A stretch of 64,000 bases of DNA from an uncultured Prevotellaceae bacterium (GCA_900315075.1 OMXV01000005.1:124001-188000); one strand, 5' to 3'. Shown: positions 34,583 through 44,219, counted from the stretch's first letter. Notes: generated by a model not told the origin, from the letters alone. Program-made: numbers and translations.

Positions 34583-36380
34583 TTTTGTGAATTTTGATAG
34601 AGATATCGTCACCAGTTATATTGACCTCACTCCCATAGAGAACCTTTTGTAGTAATGCATCTCCAAATTCTTTCGAGTCGATTCTACGTTGGAACATTTC
34701 ATAATCCATAATTGTTTTAACAAAATCATCCTCAAAAACTTCAAATGGTAATTCTGGCATTTGATACGAAAGATGCTCTTTCGGATTAATAATTTGCCTT
34801 GTACCATATAGAGGTTCATCTCCATTATGGATAGCCCGAATCCAATAATCTTCTTTTTCTGGCCATTTGTCTCTAATATCTTGACGTCCTTGATTCTTTA
34901 CTGTTTCAAGTCCATCTTCTTCAATGTAATAGCCAATAATACTCTTTCCTTCTTGAGCTTTACCAGCTTCAAAAACAAAAATAGATGTAGTTACCCCAAC
35001 CCCAAAGAAAAGGTTCTCAGGCAACTTAACAATCGTTGTGAGTCTATGTTTTTTCAGAAGTTTATTTCCGAATTTCTTATCTGTCTTATCCTTCTCTAAT
35101 TTTTTATCAGGAAGGATGAATGCACATTTTGTACCTGTTGGAACAGAATCCAATACATTTCCTACTATATCAAGACAACCATATTTTCTTTCATATGGGG
35201 GATTCATCAATACTTTAGTGATATTTTTCTCTTTTATCCAGTCAATAGCTTCTTGTGAGCGTGTATCCATTTGAGTGATGTTGGTTTTACCGTCTTTGTG
35301 AATTAGCATATTTGCACATGCAAGAGCAAATATTTCACGATCAAACTCAATACCAAATAGCTGTTCTGATTTTATCAATGATGCTTCTGATGTATTCACA
35401 CCACCTGCACCCTTTATCATATTGCACATTGATTTGACTAGGAAAGCACCAGAACCACATGCGGCATCTAAGACTCTGTCATCTTTTGATATATCTAGTA
35501 GTCTGTACATAAATGAGGTTATATGATCTGGTGTGAAAACTTGACCACTCTCAGATTTTTTCTTATAGCGGTTAAATTCATTAAAGAAAATACCCATAAC
35601 ATCTTCACCATTCCAGTTGTCAGAATTTACACATTCGGATATTTGAGTTACATAGAGAATGAAGTCATCAATTGCTTCTTGATTAGAAGTGCTATTATAT
35701 TTTATTTCTTGATAAATCTCTGTAAGAAGATTAAGTTTGGCATTCTTTTGTTTGTCTTCTGCTAGCTGCAAATCAAGAGTACTAACAATAGACGTTTTAA
35801 GGGTCTCGAAGTTCATGCCCTTATTCAAATATGCATTATATCTCTTTGCAACTAATGCACATGCAGTAAAAATCATTCGGTGATATAAATTCTTGATTCC
35901 GAATTTATTGTGGAGACAATCGTTTATTTGCTTGGTAAGATTAAATATCTTCTTTTTATCAATCTTTTGACTTGTATAAAGCTTTATATAGTAGGACTTA
36001 TGTTGCAATGTAGAAGCTACAGAATCAAGTTCTTCATTACCACGGAAAACGCGGATATCACTTCCGTTGTATAAGATACCAATGACTTTAGAATATTTCG
36101 TACTAGCAATTTGAACGTTTTTTAATAATTCATCTCTCCACTTGTCAACATGAATGTCAACAGTATTTGCCTTGGTTTCGAGAATTATAGCAACATCGAA
36201 ATAATTGTTTGGTAGATACCATCCATCAGGTTTATTATTGTTTCCCTTAAATCCCAATTGGTTAAATGTGGTGATTTGCCCAGTTCCTTGCAGAACATCT
36301 TTTTCATTGTCATCAAAGCCTAAGACAATTTTTGAATTATCTCTAACTTCATCTTCTGTAATATATGTTACCATATGCAT
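34569..36380 (-). CDS. Fused nuclease-N6-adenine methyltransferase (BcgI-like RM subunit)
   Basis: A 603-residue protein. An N-terminal PD-(D/E)XK nuclease core is visible at 51-70: PDGWYLP, then D62 and E68-T-K70 in FDVAIILETKA. The gamma-class N6-adenine methylase follows: motif I VLDAACGSGAFLV at 303-315 and motif IV NPPY at 393-396, then FGVGVTTSIFVFE. Nuclease and methylase in one chain plus a separate S subunit and no HsdR gene is the layout of type IIB/IIG systems such as BcgI (A about 637 residues). Such enzymes both methylate and cut DNA. Preceded by an XRE regulator with an 8-base gap. AT-rich relative to neighbours, suggesting transfer. Confidence 0.9.
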   Translation of the reverse strand: MHMVTYITEDEVRDNSKIVLGFDDNEKDVLQGTGQITTFNQLGFKGNNNKPDGWYLPNNYFDVAIILETKANTVDIHVDKWRDELLKNVQIASTKYSKVIGILYNGSDIRVFRGNEELDSVASTLQHKSYYIKLYTSQKIDKKKIFNLTKQINDCLHNKFGIKNLYHRMIFTACALVAKRYNAYLNKGMNFETLKTSIVSTLDLQLAEDKQKNAKLNLLTEIYQEIKYNSTSNQEAIDDFILYVTQISECVNSDNWNGEDVMGIFFNEFNRYKKKSESGQVFTPDHITSFMYRLLDISKDDRVLDAACGSGAFLVKSMCNMIKGAGGVNTSEASLIKSEQLFGIEFDREIFALACANMLIHKDGKTNITQMDTRSQEAIDWIKEKNITKVLMNPPYERKYGCLDIVGNVLDSVPTGTKCAFILPDKKLEKDKTDKKFGNKLLKKHRLTTIVKLPENLFFGVGVTTSIFVFEAGKAQEGKSIIGYYIEEDGLETVKNQGRQDIRDKWPEKEDYWIRAIHNGDEPLYGTRQIINPKEHLSYQMPELPFEVFEDDFVKTIMDYEMFQRRIDSKEFGDALLQKVLYGSEVNITGDDISIKIHKNEEN

Positions 36381-36387
36381 TTTTCAA

Positions 36388-36606
36388 TTAGTGGTTATTC
36401 TTTTCAATATTGGTTGTTTCAGAAATTAAATCTTTCATATCAACCGACAACAATCTGGATATTTCCAACAAGGTCTCTAAGTTTGGTTGTGACCTGTTGC
36501 AAACATAAGCATTAACGGAATTATAACTCTTGTCAAGCTGTTTAGCTAGCCATGTTTGAGTTATTCCTTTTTCTTCTAAAACTTCTTTTATACAATTCAG
36601 CTTCAT
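36388..36606 (-). CDS. XRE-family regulator of the restriction-modification operon
   Basis: A 72-residue helix-turn-helix protein (EEKGITQTWLAKQLDKSYNS, then VNAYVCNRSQPNLETLLEIS). It resembles controller (C) proteins, which delay restriction until methylation is complete. First gene of the operon, eight bases before the RM gene, with a -7 box just upstream. Function by position and fold. Confidence 0.85.
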   Translation of the reverse strand: MKLNCIKEVLEEKGITQTWLAKQLDKSYNSVNAYVCNRSQPNLETLLEISRLLSVDMKDLISETTNIEKNNH

Positions 36607-36628
36607 ATAATCTCACAATTTATTTGTG

Positions 36629-36636
36629 CAAAAATA
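36629..36636 (-). promoter_or_regulatory. -7 box TATTTTTG for the XRE-RM-S operon
   Basis: Minus-strand consensus match 23 bases upstream of the regulator's ATG. Confidence 0.6.
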
Positions 36637-37045
36637 CACATTATTTCTGAGTATAATGTAAATTCTCTGATGAAAAAACAATTTGCATGTGTTTTTGTCA
36701 TATAATAGTTGATTTGAAATGTACACAGACATATTTAGGTCGTATTTCATAAACTCTCATTTTTCCAAAATGATAACATCGGAAAATTTCGCTTGTTTTA
36801 CTTGTTAAGATTTGTTAAGCCGATATTTTCATTTTGGGGTTTCTGATTCTTTTGTTTCCAGTTTGTTTCTTTCGCTTATTTCCTCAAACAAACTATACTG
36901 TGTATCAGTTTGTTACAAAAAATCAGCTGGTTTTCAAGAAGAAAATAATGCACTGCCCAATCGTAGACAGGGCAGGGGAGTGCATAGCGGACACAAGCAA
37001 ACAACAGCATTCTGCCTGGTCTGTAATGCCATGCCCAAAGACGGC
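36637..37045. other. Intergenic region at the island edge
   Basis: AT-rich; no gene seen. An inverted repeat at 36949-36984 (TGCACTGCCC with GGGCAGGGGAGTGCA) lies about 60 bases beyond the stop of the alpha/beta hydrolase and may be its terminator; the minus strand after it is T-rich. Confidence 0.5.
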
Positions 37046-37735
37046 TCATTCGTCTTTGCTCTGCAAGAACGATAGTACTGCTTTGTTGAACGCTTGCGGA
37101 CATTTGTTCGCAATGAAATGGTTTCCTTTGATGAAAACGAGTTTGGAATCTGGTATGCTTCGGGCAATCAGCCGTGTGTGTGCTTCCTTTATCATATCCT
37201 TAGTACCGGCTATTACAAGGGTTTTTGCGTGTATTGTGGAGAGCTGCTCTGGCAATACATTGGGGTCATTGACCATCAGTCCCAGCATCTCCGCATTTTT
37301 GTGAGCAGATTCACTCCTCCTTGCAAACATTTTTGCGGTTCTGTAGCCAAGTTCGATAGGGATTTGCACAGAGCGTCTTACACCTTTGGCATTCAGGTTC
37401 GCTCCATTGAGAATCAGACGGTTTACTTTGGCAGGATATTTCAGCGCAAAGACCATAGCAATATTGCCACCATCAGAGAACCCCAGCAGATGGGCTTTCT
37501 TTATTTGGTGAACATCCATAAACCCAAGCAGGTCTTCGGCAAATTGTCTGATAGTAAACGGCGCATTGCCCCTTGGTGTCTTTCCGTGTCCTCTGGTGTC
37601 TATCGCATAGACGTGATAATACTGGGCAAACTCGTCTATCTGACCTTGGAAATAGTCGCTGCTCTCTCCGTTGCCGTGGAGAAAGAGCAATACTTCTCCC
37701 TTACCCTTTTCTATGAAAAAATGTTCGATATCCAT
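37046..37735 (-). CDS. Alpha/beta hydrolase
   Basis: A 229-residue single-domain hydrolase without a signal peptide. Oxyanion motif FLHGNGESSDYF, arginine-rich DTRGHGKT, nucleophile serine in GFSDGGNIAM, acid in IAGTKDMI and final histidine in IKGNHFI form a complete catalytic set. Substrate unknown; small ester or lactone likely. Stands alone on the minus strand between the defence island and the esterase gene. Confidence 0.88.
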   Translation of the reverse strand: MDIEHFFIEKGKGEVLLFLHGNGESSDYFQGQIDEFAQYYHVYAIDTRGHGKTPRGNAPFTIRQFAEDLLGFMDVHQIKKAHLLGFSDGGNIAMVFALKYPAKVNRLILNGANLNAKGVRRSVQIPIELGYRTAKMFARRSESAHKNAEMLGLMVNDPNVLPEQLSTIHAKTLVIAGTKDMIKEAHTRLIARSIPDSKLVFIKGNHFIANKCPQAFNKAVLSFLQSKDE

Positions 37736-37947
37736 GGCATATCATTTGATACTATCTAAAATCGTATTTATTTCATTGTACTATTCATGTAGGTGGTATC
37801 TGTCGAATCCGTTTCTGTTGCATCTGGTTTTAGTATTCTAATCGACAAATATACCAAAAAAAATTAACAATGATGGACTACTGGCCTAAAATATGAAGTG
37901 CGTCATATTTTTCTGCCAATATTGGGACGAATTTGCAAAAAATAATG

Positions 37948-37955
37948 TAACTTTG
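37948..37955 (+). promoter_or_regulatory. -7 box TAACTTTG for the double esterase gene
   Basis: Consensus match 79 bases upstream of the ATG. Confidence 0.55.
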
Positions 37956-38033
37956 ACACGTTTTTTTAAGTTTGATTTGACTTTAGTTCATCAGCTTGCA
38001 AACTCATAAACTTACAAAACTCATAAACTCAAA

Positions 38034-39473
38034 ATGAAAAAAATCATGATTTTCAGTCTGCTGCTGGTAGCCTTGCTGGCACAGGCACAGACAGCAAAGC
38101 AGTTTACTATCGACCTAACCGATGATGGTGAGGCAAAATTAGTGGTGTTCCTTGCACAGAATCCTTCAGGCAGAGCCATCGTGGGTATCCCTGGTGGCGG
38201 CTATTCCGTCTTATCTAACACCCATGAGGGAACTCAATGGTCAACATGGCTCAATAATCGAGGAATCTCTTATTTCGTGGTGAACTACCGCCTGCCGAAT
38301 GGCGACCGAACTCGTCCTATAGGAGATGTGGAGAAGGCATTCCGTATTGTGCGCGACTCTGCTGCGGTATGGAATATCAATCCTCATGATGTGGGTATTA
38401 TGGGATTCTCGGCTGGAGGACATTTAGCTTCGGTTATTTCCACCTTGTCCGACTACGAGGTTCGTCCCAATTTCACTATCTTATTCTATCCTGTCATCTC
38501 CATGGAAGAGCGTGTGTCGCATAAATATTCGTGTATCAATTTCTTAGGTGAGGAAGGACAAAAAGACCCTGCACTGGTAAAGAAATATTCCACCATGAAT
38601 TCCGTGCGCCGACACCTTACACCGCCAGCCATTATACTCCTGTCGAGCGACGACCGCTTAGTTCCCCCAGTGACCAATGGCGTAGCTTATTATTCGGCCA
38701 TGCGTAATGCAGGCAACGAGTGTGCCATGTATATTTATCCTACTGGCGACCACGGATGGGGTGTTGGACCTTGGTTCAAATATCATGACCAGATGCTTGC
38801 CGACCTTGGCAACTGGCTGGACAACCGTCCCTCGCCAAAGCCCGATGCAATACGAGTGGCATGCATCGGTAATAGTATCACCGATGGTCATGGTATCGAT
38901 ATGGCCGAGCAACATGGCTATCCGGCTATTCTTCAGCAAATGCTGGGGCAAGATTATTGGGTGAAGAACTTTGGAGTGAGTGCTCGCACTATGCTTAATA
39001 AGGGCGACTTCCCCTATATGAATGAGATGGCGTGGCAAGATGCACAGGCCTTCGACCCTGATATTGTCATCATCAAATTGGGTACCAACGATTCAAAACC
39101 TCAGAATTGGCAACATGGGGCTGAGTTTAAACAAGACCTAAAGCAGATGATTACTACACTGTGTCCTAGTCTTGCAACACCGGCAAAGAAAAAAGGAAAG
39201 AAAGCGAAACAGGCTCTTCCCACCCGTCCGAAAATCTATCTTTGCACACCTATCCCAGCCTTTAAATCTACTTGGGACATCAGCGACGATGTCATCGTCA
39301 ACGAAATCATCCCCATTCAGCAGGAAGTGGCCAAGGAATATGGCTTGGAAATCATTGACTTGCATACCCTATACGCCAATGATGGCGACAAGATGCTACA
39401 CGACGGCATCCATCCCGACGGGAAGGGCGTGCGTCGTATGGCGGAAATTATCGCTGGGGTATTAAAGAAATAG
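38034..39473 (+). CDS. Secreted two-domain esterase: alpha/beta hydrolase plus SGNH
   Basis: The 479 residues join two esterase types. After a signal peptide (LLAQAQ) an alpha/beta hydrolase at about 25-270 carries GIPGGGYSVLS, nucleophile serine in GFSAGGHLAS, acid in SSDDRLVPP and histidine in TGDHGWG. From about 280 an SGNH domain follows with GNSITDGHG, NFGVSART, IIKLGTNDSK and DGIHPDGKG. A lysine-rich linker KKKGKKAKQ lies inside the second domain. Both types deacetylate xylan or pectin; the pair may remove acetyl groups at different positions. Fits the rhamnogalacturonan theme; the substrate is inferred. Confidence 0.92.
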   Translation: MKKIMIFSLLLVALLAQAQTAKQFTIDLTDDGEAKLVVFLAQNPSGRAIVGIPGGGYSVLSNTHEGTQWSTWLNNRGISYFVVNYRLPNGDRTRPIGDVEKAFRIVRDSAAVWNINPHDVGIMGFSAGGHLASVISTLSDYEVRPNFTILFYPVISMEERVSHKYSCINFLGEEGQKDPALVKKYSTMNSVRRHLTPPAIILLSSDDRLVPPVTNGVAYYSAMRNAGNECAMYIYPTGDHGWGVGPWFKYHDQMLADLGNWLDNRPSPKPDAIRVACIGNSITDGHGIDMAEQHGYPAILQQMLGQDYWVKNFGVSARTMLNKGDFPYMNEMAWQDAQAFDPDIVIIKLGTNDSKPQNWQHGAEFKQDLKQMITTLCPSLATPAKKKGKKAKQALPTRPKIYLCTPIPAFKSTWDISDDVIVNEIIPIQQEVAKEYGLEIIDLHTLYANDGDKMLHDGIHPDGKGVRRMAEIIAGVLKK

Positions 39474-39889
39474 TGATGGCTCGTTTGGGGTTTTCACCTC
39501 CAAAGCAGTCTATATCACCTAATTTTTTAATCACGAATAAGTGTTATCACGTTTTTTTATTATCACGAATTTTAGAATTATCGAATTTTAATAGCCGTAT
39601 TATTCAACTTTCGCAAGCTCTACTTGCTTCGTTTTAAGAGGTAAGAGGGTGGTAAGTGGTGAGAGAAATGTCAGTGAAAGTTGAGAATGTGAAACATGCG
39701 AAACTTGAACTGTATTACTGAAGTTTCGCAAGTCCTCAACTTCAAGGTTATGAGGTCTTTAGGTTATGAGGTGAGATTTGCCCAAATATGTCGTTATCCA
39801 TACATATATCACCTTAAAACCTATAAGCGTAGCGACCTCAAAAAATTCGTGACCTATATAATCACAAAGCTAGACTACATTCTTTATTT
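39474..39889. other. Intergenic region of dispersed repeats
   Basis: No gene. Contains TATCACG words (39490-39560), a GAGAGGTAAGAG-type purine run (39635-39667) related to those at 48225-48257 and 49935-49978, and hairpin element R2. Confidence 0.7.
39718..39841. repeat. Dispersed hairpin element, copy R2
   Basis: Nearly identical to R3 (44095-44219) in the same orientation and to R1 in reverse. AGGTGA...ATATGT...ACATAT...TCACCT forms the core hairpin. Lies between convergent genes. Confidence 0.9.
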
Positions 39890-42103
39890 TTAGAAGACAT
39901 TTGCTTCCCCTTTCAGTGGAAGAACATCGGATGAACCACCTACTTGGATGATGATTTTGCCAGGCTCTAACATCCAAGTCTGAGCGGCTTCGTCCCAATG
40001 GCAGAGATCGGTGCGGCGGATGGGGATGGTTACTGTCTGGTGCTCTCCGGCTTTTATGGAAACGCGCTTAAATCCTTTGAGTTCTTTTACTGGGCGGTCG
40101 ATGTGGGAATTGGGGTAGGAGACATAGGCTTGTGCTACCTCTTCGGCATCCATCGTCGAAGTGTTGGTAATAGTGAATTTTACGTTAATTCCTTCGATGG
40201 TGTTCGTGATGGCAAGGTCGCTATACTGGAACTGGGCGTATGACAGTCCATGCCCGAAGGGATAGGCAACAGACTTTTCCTTGCTGTCATACCAGCGGTA
40301 GCCAACCATTCCGTCTTCTGCATAATTGGCGATGAGTTGTTGGCTGCGGTCATTGCTTCTATTATTTACCAGTCCCACAAAAATATCTCCCTGTTCGTTG
40401 GTGGTATTTTGGGGATAACTGCCTGTGGCATAAGCTGGTACGTCTTCTAATTTCTTGGGCCATGTCATAGGGAGCTTGCCTGATGGTGAGATTCTTCCGG
40501 TGAGCACCTCAGCTAATGCCTGACCACCCATCGAACCATTAAACCATGAGGCTACCAATGCCCCAGATACTTTTTCTACAGCAGTCACATCAACTGGTCC
40601 ACCCGATACCACGATAGTGACAATGGGTTTCTTTGTCTTAGCCAAAGCCTCGGCCAATTCATCCTGCCCGGATGGCAGCGTGATGGTCTTACGGTCGGAA
40701 CCTTCGGTCTCTACCTCGCGGTTGTCGCCAGCAAAATACAGCACCAAGTCGGCTCGCTTGGCGGCTTTCACTGCCTGAGCCATTAGTTGGCGGTCAGCCG
40801 ATTGTATCGGGCTTTCATGCTTGAAGCGCATGTCACGGTCATAACTTTTGTATCCTGGAACGTAGGTGTTTTTTACCTCGTTGCCAAGTAATTGTTGCAA
40901 TCCTTCAAGGGGTGTGATTTCGCATCTCGTTTTCACACCGGCACCCACACCGCCGAGAGCCATTTCGGTAACGGCATTCTCGCCTACCACAACGATATGT
41001 TTAGTGCGTTTTGGGTCAATGGGTAATAGGTTCTTATTCTTTAACAATACGATAGAACGTCGAGCTACATCCAAGGCGGTGGCCATCTCTGCTGGGTTCC
41101 CTGTGGGTTGACGGTTGGCTTCTGCTTTGGCGATGGGCTTTACAGTCATTCTCACTCTGAGAATCTCTCTTACACGTTGGTTGATAACCTCCTCACTCAC
41201 TTTTCCTGCCATGACGGAGTCAAGCAGCGGTTTGCCCATAAATCTTTCACCAGGCATTTCCACATTCATTCCCGCTGTGACGGCATCAACGGTGGAATGT
41301 ACGCCACCCCAGTCGCTAATAACCATGCCAGGGAACCCCCATTGCTGACGAAGGATGGTGTTGAGCAATATCTCATTTTCTGAGCACCATCGGCCATTGA
41401 CTTTATTGTAGGCTGCCATCACACCCCATGCGTCACCCTCGCGAACAGCCATTTCAAAAGGTCGTAAGTAAATCTCGTGCATGGCACGGTCGGAAATATG
41501 TACATCCACAAAACCGCGAAAGTCTTCTTGGTTGTTCAGCGCATAATGCTTCAGGCAAACTGCTGTACCCTCGTCTTGTGCACCACGGGTGTAAGCCACG
41601 GAAAGAAAACCACTCAGAAGTGGGTCTTCGCTTAGATATTCATAGGTACGACCGCCTGTGGGTATGCGTTGGATGTTGATGGCAGGACCTAAAATCATGT
41701 CTTTGCCGCGAAGCCTTGCCTCATGGCTGATGGCACGTCCATATGCGTATGCGCAGTCAGTGCTCCAGGTGGCAGCGAGGGCCGAACCGGTTGGGAAGAA
41801 GGTGGCTGAGTCGGTGGTGAGATGGAGGGAGTTCCACGAATGTGGCTCCATCTCCTCGCGTATGCCGAATGGTCCGTCAGCATATTCCATGTCGGCGATA
41901 TTCAGTCGTGGTATGCCTGCTGATGAGAACATGTTTTTGCCATGTAGCATGGCTATCTTTTCCTCAAGGGTCATACTACTGATGATAGACTCTATTTGCT
42001 GTTCATGCTCAGTCAAACGGGTAGGATAGGGCTGCGCAAAACATGTCATGCTTATCGCTATGGCGATAGCCAAAGTGAACAATCGGATATGTGATGATCT
42101 CAT
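39890..42103 (-). CDS. Beta-glucosidase-like glycoside hydrolase family 3
   Basis: A 737-residue periplasmic enzyme with a signal peptide ending TCFAQ. The N-terminal barrel has DGPFGIREE, GPAINIQRIPTGGRTYEY and CLKHYALNNQE; the nucleophile aspartate is in MVISDWGGVHST. A second alpha/beta domain (LYFAGDNREVETEGSDR) and a fibronectin III-like C-terminal domain (SYPNSHIDRPVKELKGFKRV) follow. Releases beta-linked glucose, xylose or a related sugar; specificity not visible. Followed downstream on the minus strand by element R2. Confidence 0.93.
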   Translation of the reverse strand: MRSSHIRLFTLAIAIAISMTCFAQPYPTRLTEHEQQIESIISSMTLEEKIAMLHGKNMFSSAGIPRLNIADMEYADGPFGIREEMEPHSWNSLHLTTDSATFFPTGSALAATWSTDCAYAYGRAISHEARLRGKDMILGPAINIQRIPTGGRTYEYLSEDPLLSGFLSVAYTRGAQDEGTAVCLKHYALNNQEDFRGFVDVHISDRAMHEIYLRPFEMAVREGDAWGVMAAYNKVNGRWCSENEILLNTILRQQWGFPGMVISDWGGVHSTVDAVTAGMNVEMPGERFMGKPLLDSVMAGKVSEEVINQRVREILRVRMTVKPIAKAEANRQPTGNPAEMATALDVARRSIVLLKNKNLLPIDPKRTKHIVVVGENAVTEMALGGVGAGVKTRCEITPLEGLQQLLGNEVKNTYVPGYKSYDRDMRFKHESPIQSADRQLMAQAVKAAKRADLVLYFAGDNREVETEGSDRKTITLPSGQDELAEALAKTKKPIVTIVVSGGPVDVTAVEKVSGALVASWFNGSMGGQALAEVLTGRISPSGKLPMTWPKKLEDVPAYATGSYPQNTTNEQGDIFVGLVNNRSNDRSQQLIANYAEDGMVGYRWYDSKEKSVAYPFGHGLSYAQFQYSDLAITNTIEGINVKFTITNTSTMDAEEVAQAYVSYPNSHIDRPVKELKGFKRVSIKAGEHQTVTIPIRRTDLCHWDEAAQTWMLEPGKIIIQVGGSSDVLPLKGEANVF

Positions 42104-42177
42104 AGCTTTTGCTTTGGTTGTTGGTTGTTTTTAGTTGTTTGATTCGACATATCGACATATCGATATAACGAGACATT

Positions 42178-42200
42178 CAATTTTCAATTATCAATCTTTA
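42178..42200 (-). repeat. Diverged TTGAAGATTGAAAATTGA repeat at a gene end
   Basis: Minus-strand ATTAAAGATTGATAATTGA encodes LKIDN plus stop of the gene at 42184. Confidence 0.7.
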
Positions 42201-44058
42201 ATCCCACATAACTGTGTGCAGCTAATTGGATGTCAAACACGGTTTGTCCGTCGGAGTAGCCAAAGAAACGGTGGTTCGTGGTTCTCACGTCGGCTGGGGT
42301 CTGTCGTTCATTGGTCAAGAGGTTGCGAAGAACCTTCACTTTCGTGTTGACAACAACTCGCAGACTGACGGCCTCGTCGTTGAAATTTTCCAAAACCATC
42401 GTCTTGTTGTCATAAGGGAAGAGGGAGACTTTTGCAGGTCCTTCGAAATACACGCCTGTGTCTTTGCTCATGGCACGACGGATAATATTGAGGGCTCCAG
42501 CAGGAAAATCGTAGAGATTGCCGAAATCATCGGGGATGGTAAGCACGAAAAGTGTACCCTTAGAATATGTGTCGCGTAGGAGGATGGGGTATCCAGATAC
42601 ACCGCCAGTGAGTGGCCGGCCGGCACTTACTACTTCCCAAGCATCATTGGTGAAGTATTTTACTTGAGGGATGATGAACTCGCGCTCGGATTTGCCAAAG
42701 TAGCCAAAGTCGTTGACGATGGCCTTCAGGTCGCCGCAGTAGAGTTCCACCACATCGGCGAGGTCGTCTTTGATGGCCTTGAGCAGTCCGGTAGTAATAA
42801 TGACATCACCGCCTTTCTTGAGTTGTTGCTTGATTTTCTCGACAATTTGCGGGTCTTTGGCAGCCTGTTGTGTCAACAGTATTTGCTGACGGTCGTTCTT
42901 CCATTGTGGGTGCATGTCCATCGGGAGTCCTATCATGCCGAGATAATTCTGTAGGAAGTCCTCGCCCGATGAGTGGTATGGCTTATAGGAAACCAGTCCG
43001 ATGGGATTGCCCAACTGTCCCACAAGGCGGTCGGTCTGGTGAAGTACCTCATTGGCAAAACGGGCCATGGTGGTTGGTGTGATGCTCTTGCCGTTCTTTG
43101 TGAATGGCACTACCATGTCGTCGTAACGGAAACTGTTGCCGCCGGCGTCTTGCCATGGCGCGCGCATGGCGGGGGTAATCTTCACTTCAGCCAACTGCAT
43201 GTAGTTCCATAGGATAATTTCTGGTGTGCGTGCCAGCATGGTGAGATGGAGTTGCTCGGCATAGCGGTCCATGCTCATGTGTATGCCGCCGGCATCCACC
43301 CAACCGCCGAGGTTGCGCCCGGGGGCGATGTTGTCGAAATAACGGATAATGTTGTAACTGAGGTAGTTTTGCAGATGCTGGGCAGATGCTGGGTCGCGTG
43401 TTTCGGTGCCTGTCCATAGTCCATCAAAATAGGTGGGTTCCTCTTCGAGGTTGAAACCCAGACCATGGAAATGGTCATACCAGTTAGGGTATTTGATGAT
43501 GACCTTCACTTTGGGATTGACGGCCTTGGCTGGACCGACAACCAACTCTCTGCCAGCGTCAGACATCAGACGTAGACGGTATTCTGTCCAACTCAAGTTA
43601 CCCTTGGCGGCAATCTCATCATCGTTTTTCAGGTCGATGAAGAAGAAGTCGTCGAGAATAATGTCGTCGAAAAACTTGGCAGTGAATTCGGTGATGTGTT
43701 TGACTTGTTGGCGCTCCTCTTCACGGGCATAACTATACGTTTCAAAGTCGGTGGGCTCGGAACGCGTAAAGGTGATACCGCCACCCACTTCCAGACCTTT
43801 TGACAGGAAGAATTTCTTTACTTTCACCAGCGTTTTCTCTGGTACAATGAAAGCATCACGGTGTGTCTCAAGATAAATCTTGTCGAGATCTACCTGGCTG
43901 CTCACAGTCTCCCAAGTGGATTTCAGGAATTTGTCGTCCTCCATCCTTGCCACATCTTGCGCGCGGATATAGGTCGAAACTTTGAAGTTTTTGTAATTGC
44001 CAGCATGGATGGCTGTCGCAGTCAATGCCAGCAAGACGGTCATAATCAATTTTTTCAT
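42184..44058 (-). CDS. Secreted barrel protein of unassigned family
   Basis: The 624 residues start with a signal peptide (TATAIHAG). The N-terminal 350 residues read as a TIM-like barrel: VSTYIRAQDVARM, KIYLETHRDAFIV, GLEVGGGITFTRSE, DDIILDDFFFID and KVKVIIKYPNWYDHF. The aspartates in DDIILDDFFF are where such barrels keep catalytic acids. A Rossmann-like middle part (GGDVIITTGLLKAI) and a beta-rich C-terminal domain (VSLFPYDNKTMVLENFNDEA) follow, as in GH42/GH-A-type enzymes with a trimerisation domain. I do not recognise the family. Next to GH3, so a glycosidase is likely. Ends in repeat-encoded LKIDN. Confidence 0.75.
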   Translation of the reverse strand: MKKLIMTVLLALTATAIHAGNYKNFKVSTYIRAQDVARMEDDKFLKSTWETVSSQVDLDKIYLETHRDAFIVPEKTLVKVKKFFLSKGLEVGGGITFTRSEPTDFETYSYAREEERQQVKHITEFTAKFFDDIILDDFFFIDLKNDDEIAAKGNLSWTEYRLRLMSDAGRELVVGPAKAVNPKVKVIIKYPNWYDHFHGLGFNLEEEPTYFDGLWTGTETRDPASAQHLQNYLSYNIIRYFDNIAPGRNLGGWVDAGGIHMSMDRYAEQLHLTMLARTPEIILWNYMQLAEVKITPAMRAPWQDAGGNSFRYDDMVVPFTKNGKSITPTTMARFANEVLHQTDRLVGQLGNPIGLVSYKPYHSSGEDFLQNYLGMIGLPMDMHPQWKNDRQQILLTQQAAKDPQIVEKIKQQLKKGGDVIITTGLLKAIKDDLADVVELYCGDLKAIVNDFGYFGKSEREFIIPQVKYFTNDAWEVVSAGRPLTGGVSGYPILLRDTYSKGTLFVLTIPDDFGNLYDFPAGALNIIRRAMSKDTGVYFEGPAKVSLFPYDNKTMVLENFNDEAVSLRVVVNTKVKVLRNLLTNERQTPADVRTTNHRFFGYSDGQTVFDIQLAAHSYVGLKIDN

Positions 44059-44094
44059 AAGTGTAGGGTTTTTCTTGGATTTATTAAGAATGTG

Positions 44095-44219
44095 AAGTTT
44101 CGCAAGTCCTCAACTTCCAGGTTATGAGGTCTTTAGGTTATGAGGTTATGAGGTGAGATTTGCCCAAATATGTCGTTATCCATACATATATCACCTTAAA
44201 ACCTATAAGCGAAGCGATT
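44095..44219. repeat. Dispersed hairpin element, copy R3
   Basis: Same orientation as R2. Its right end, ACCTATAAGCGAAGCGATTA, reads into the gene at 44196-44720 and provides its last codons and stop. Confidence 0.9.

Noticed and set aside
37094-37759. 221-codon plus-strand ORF
   Set aside because: Antisense shadow of the alpha/beta hydrolase with a full catalytic set.
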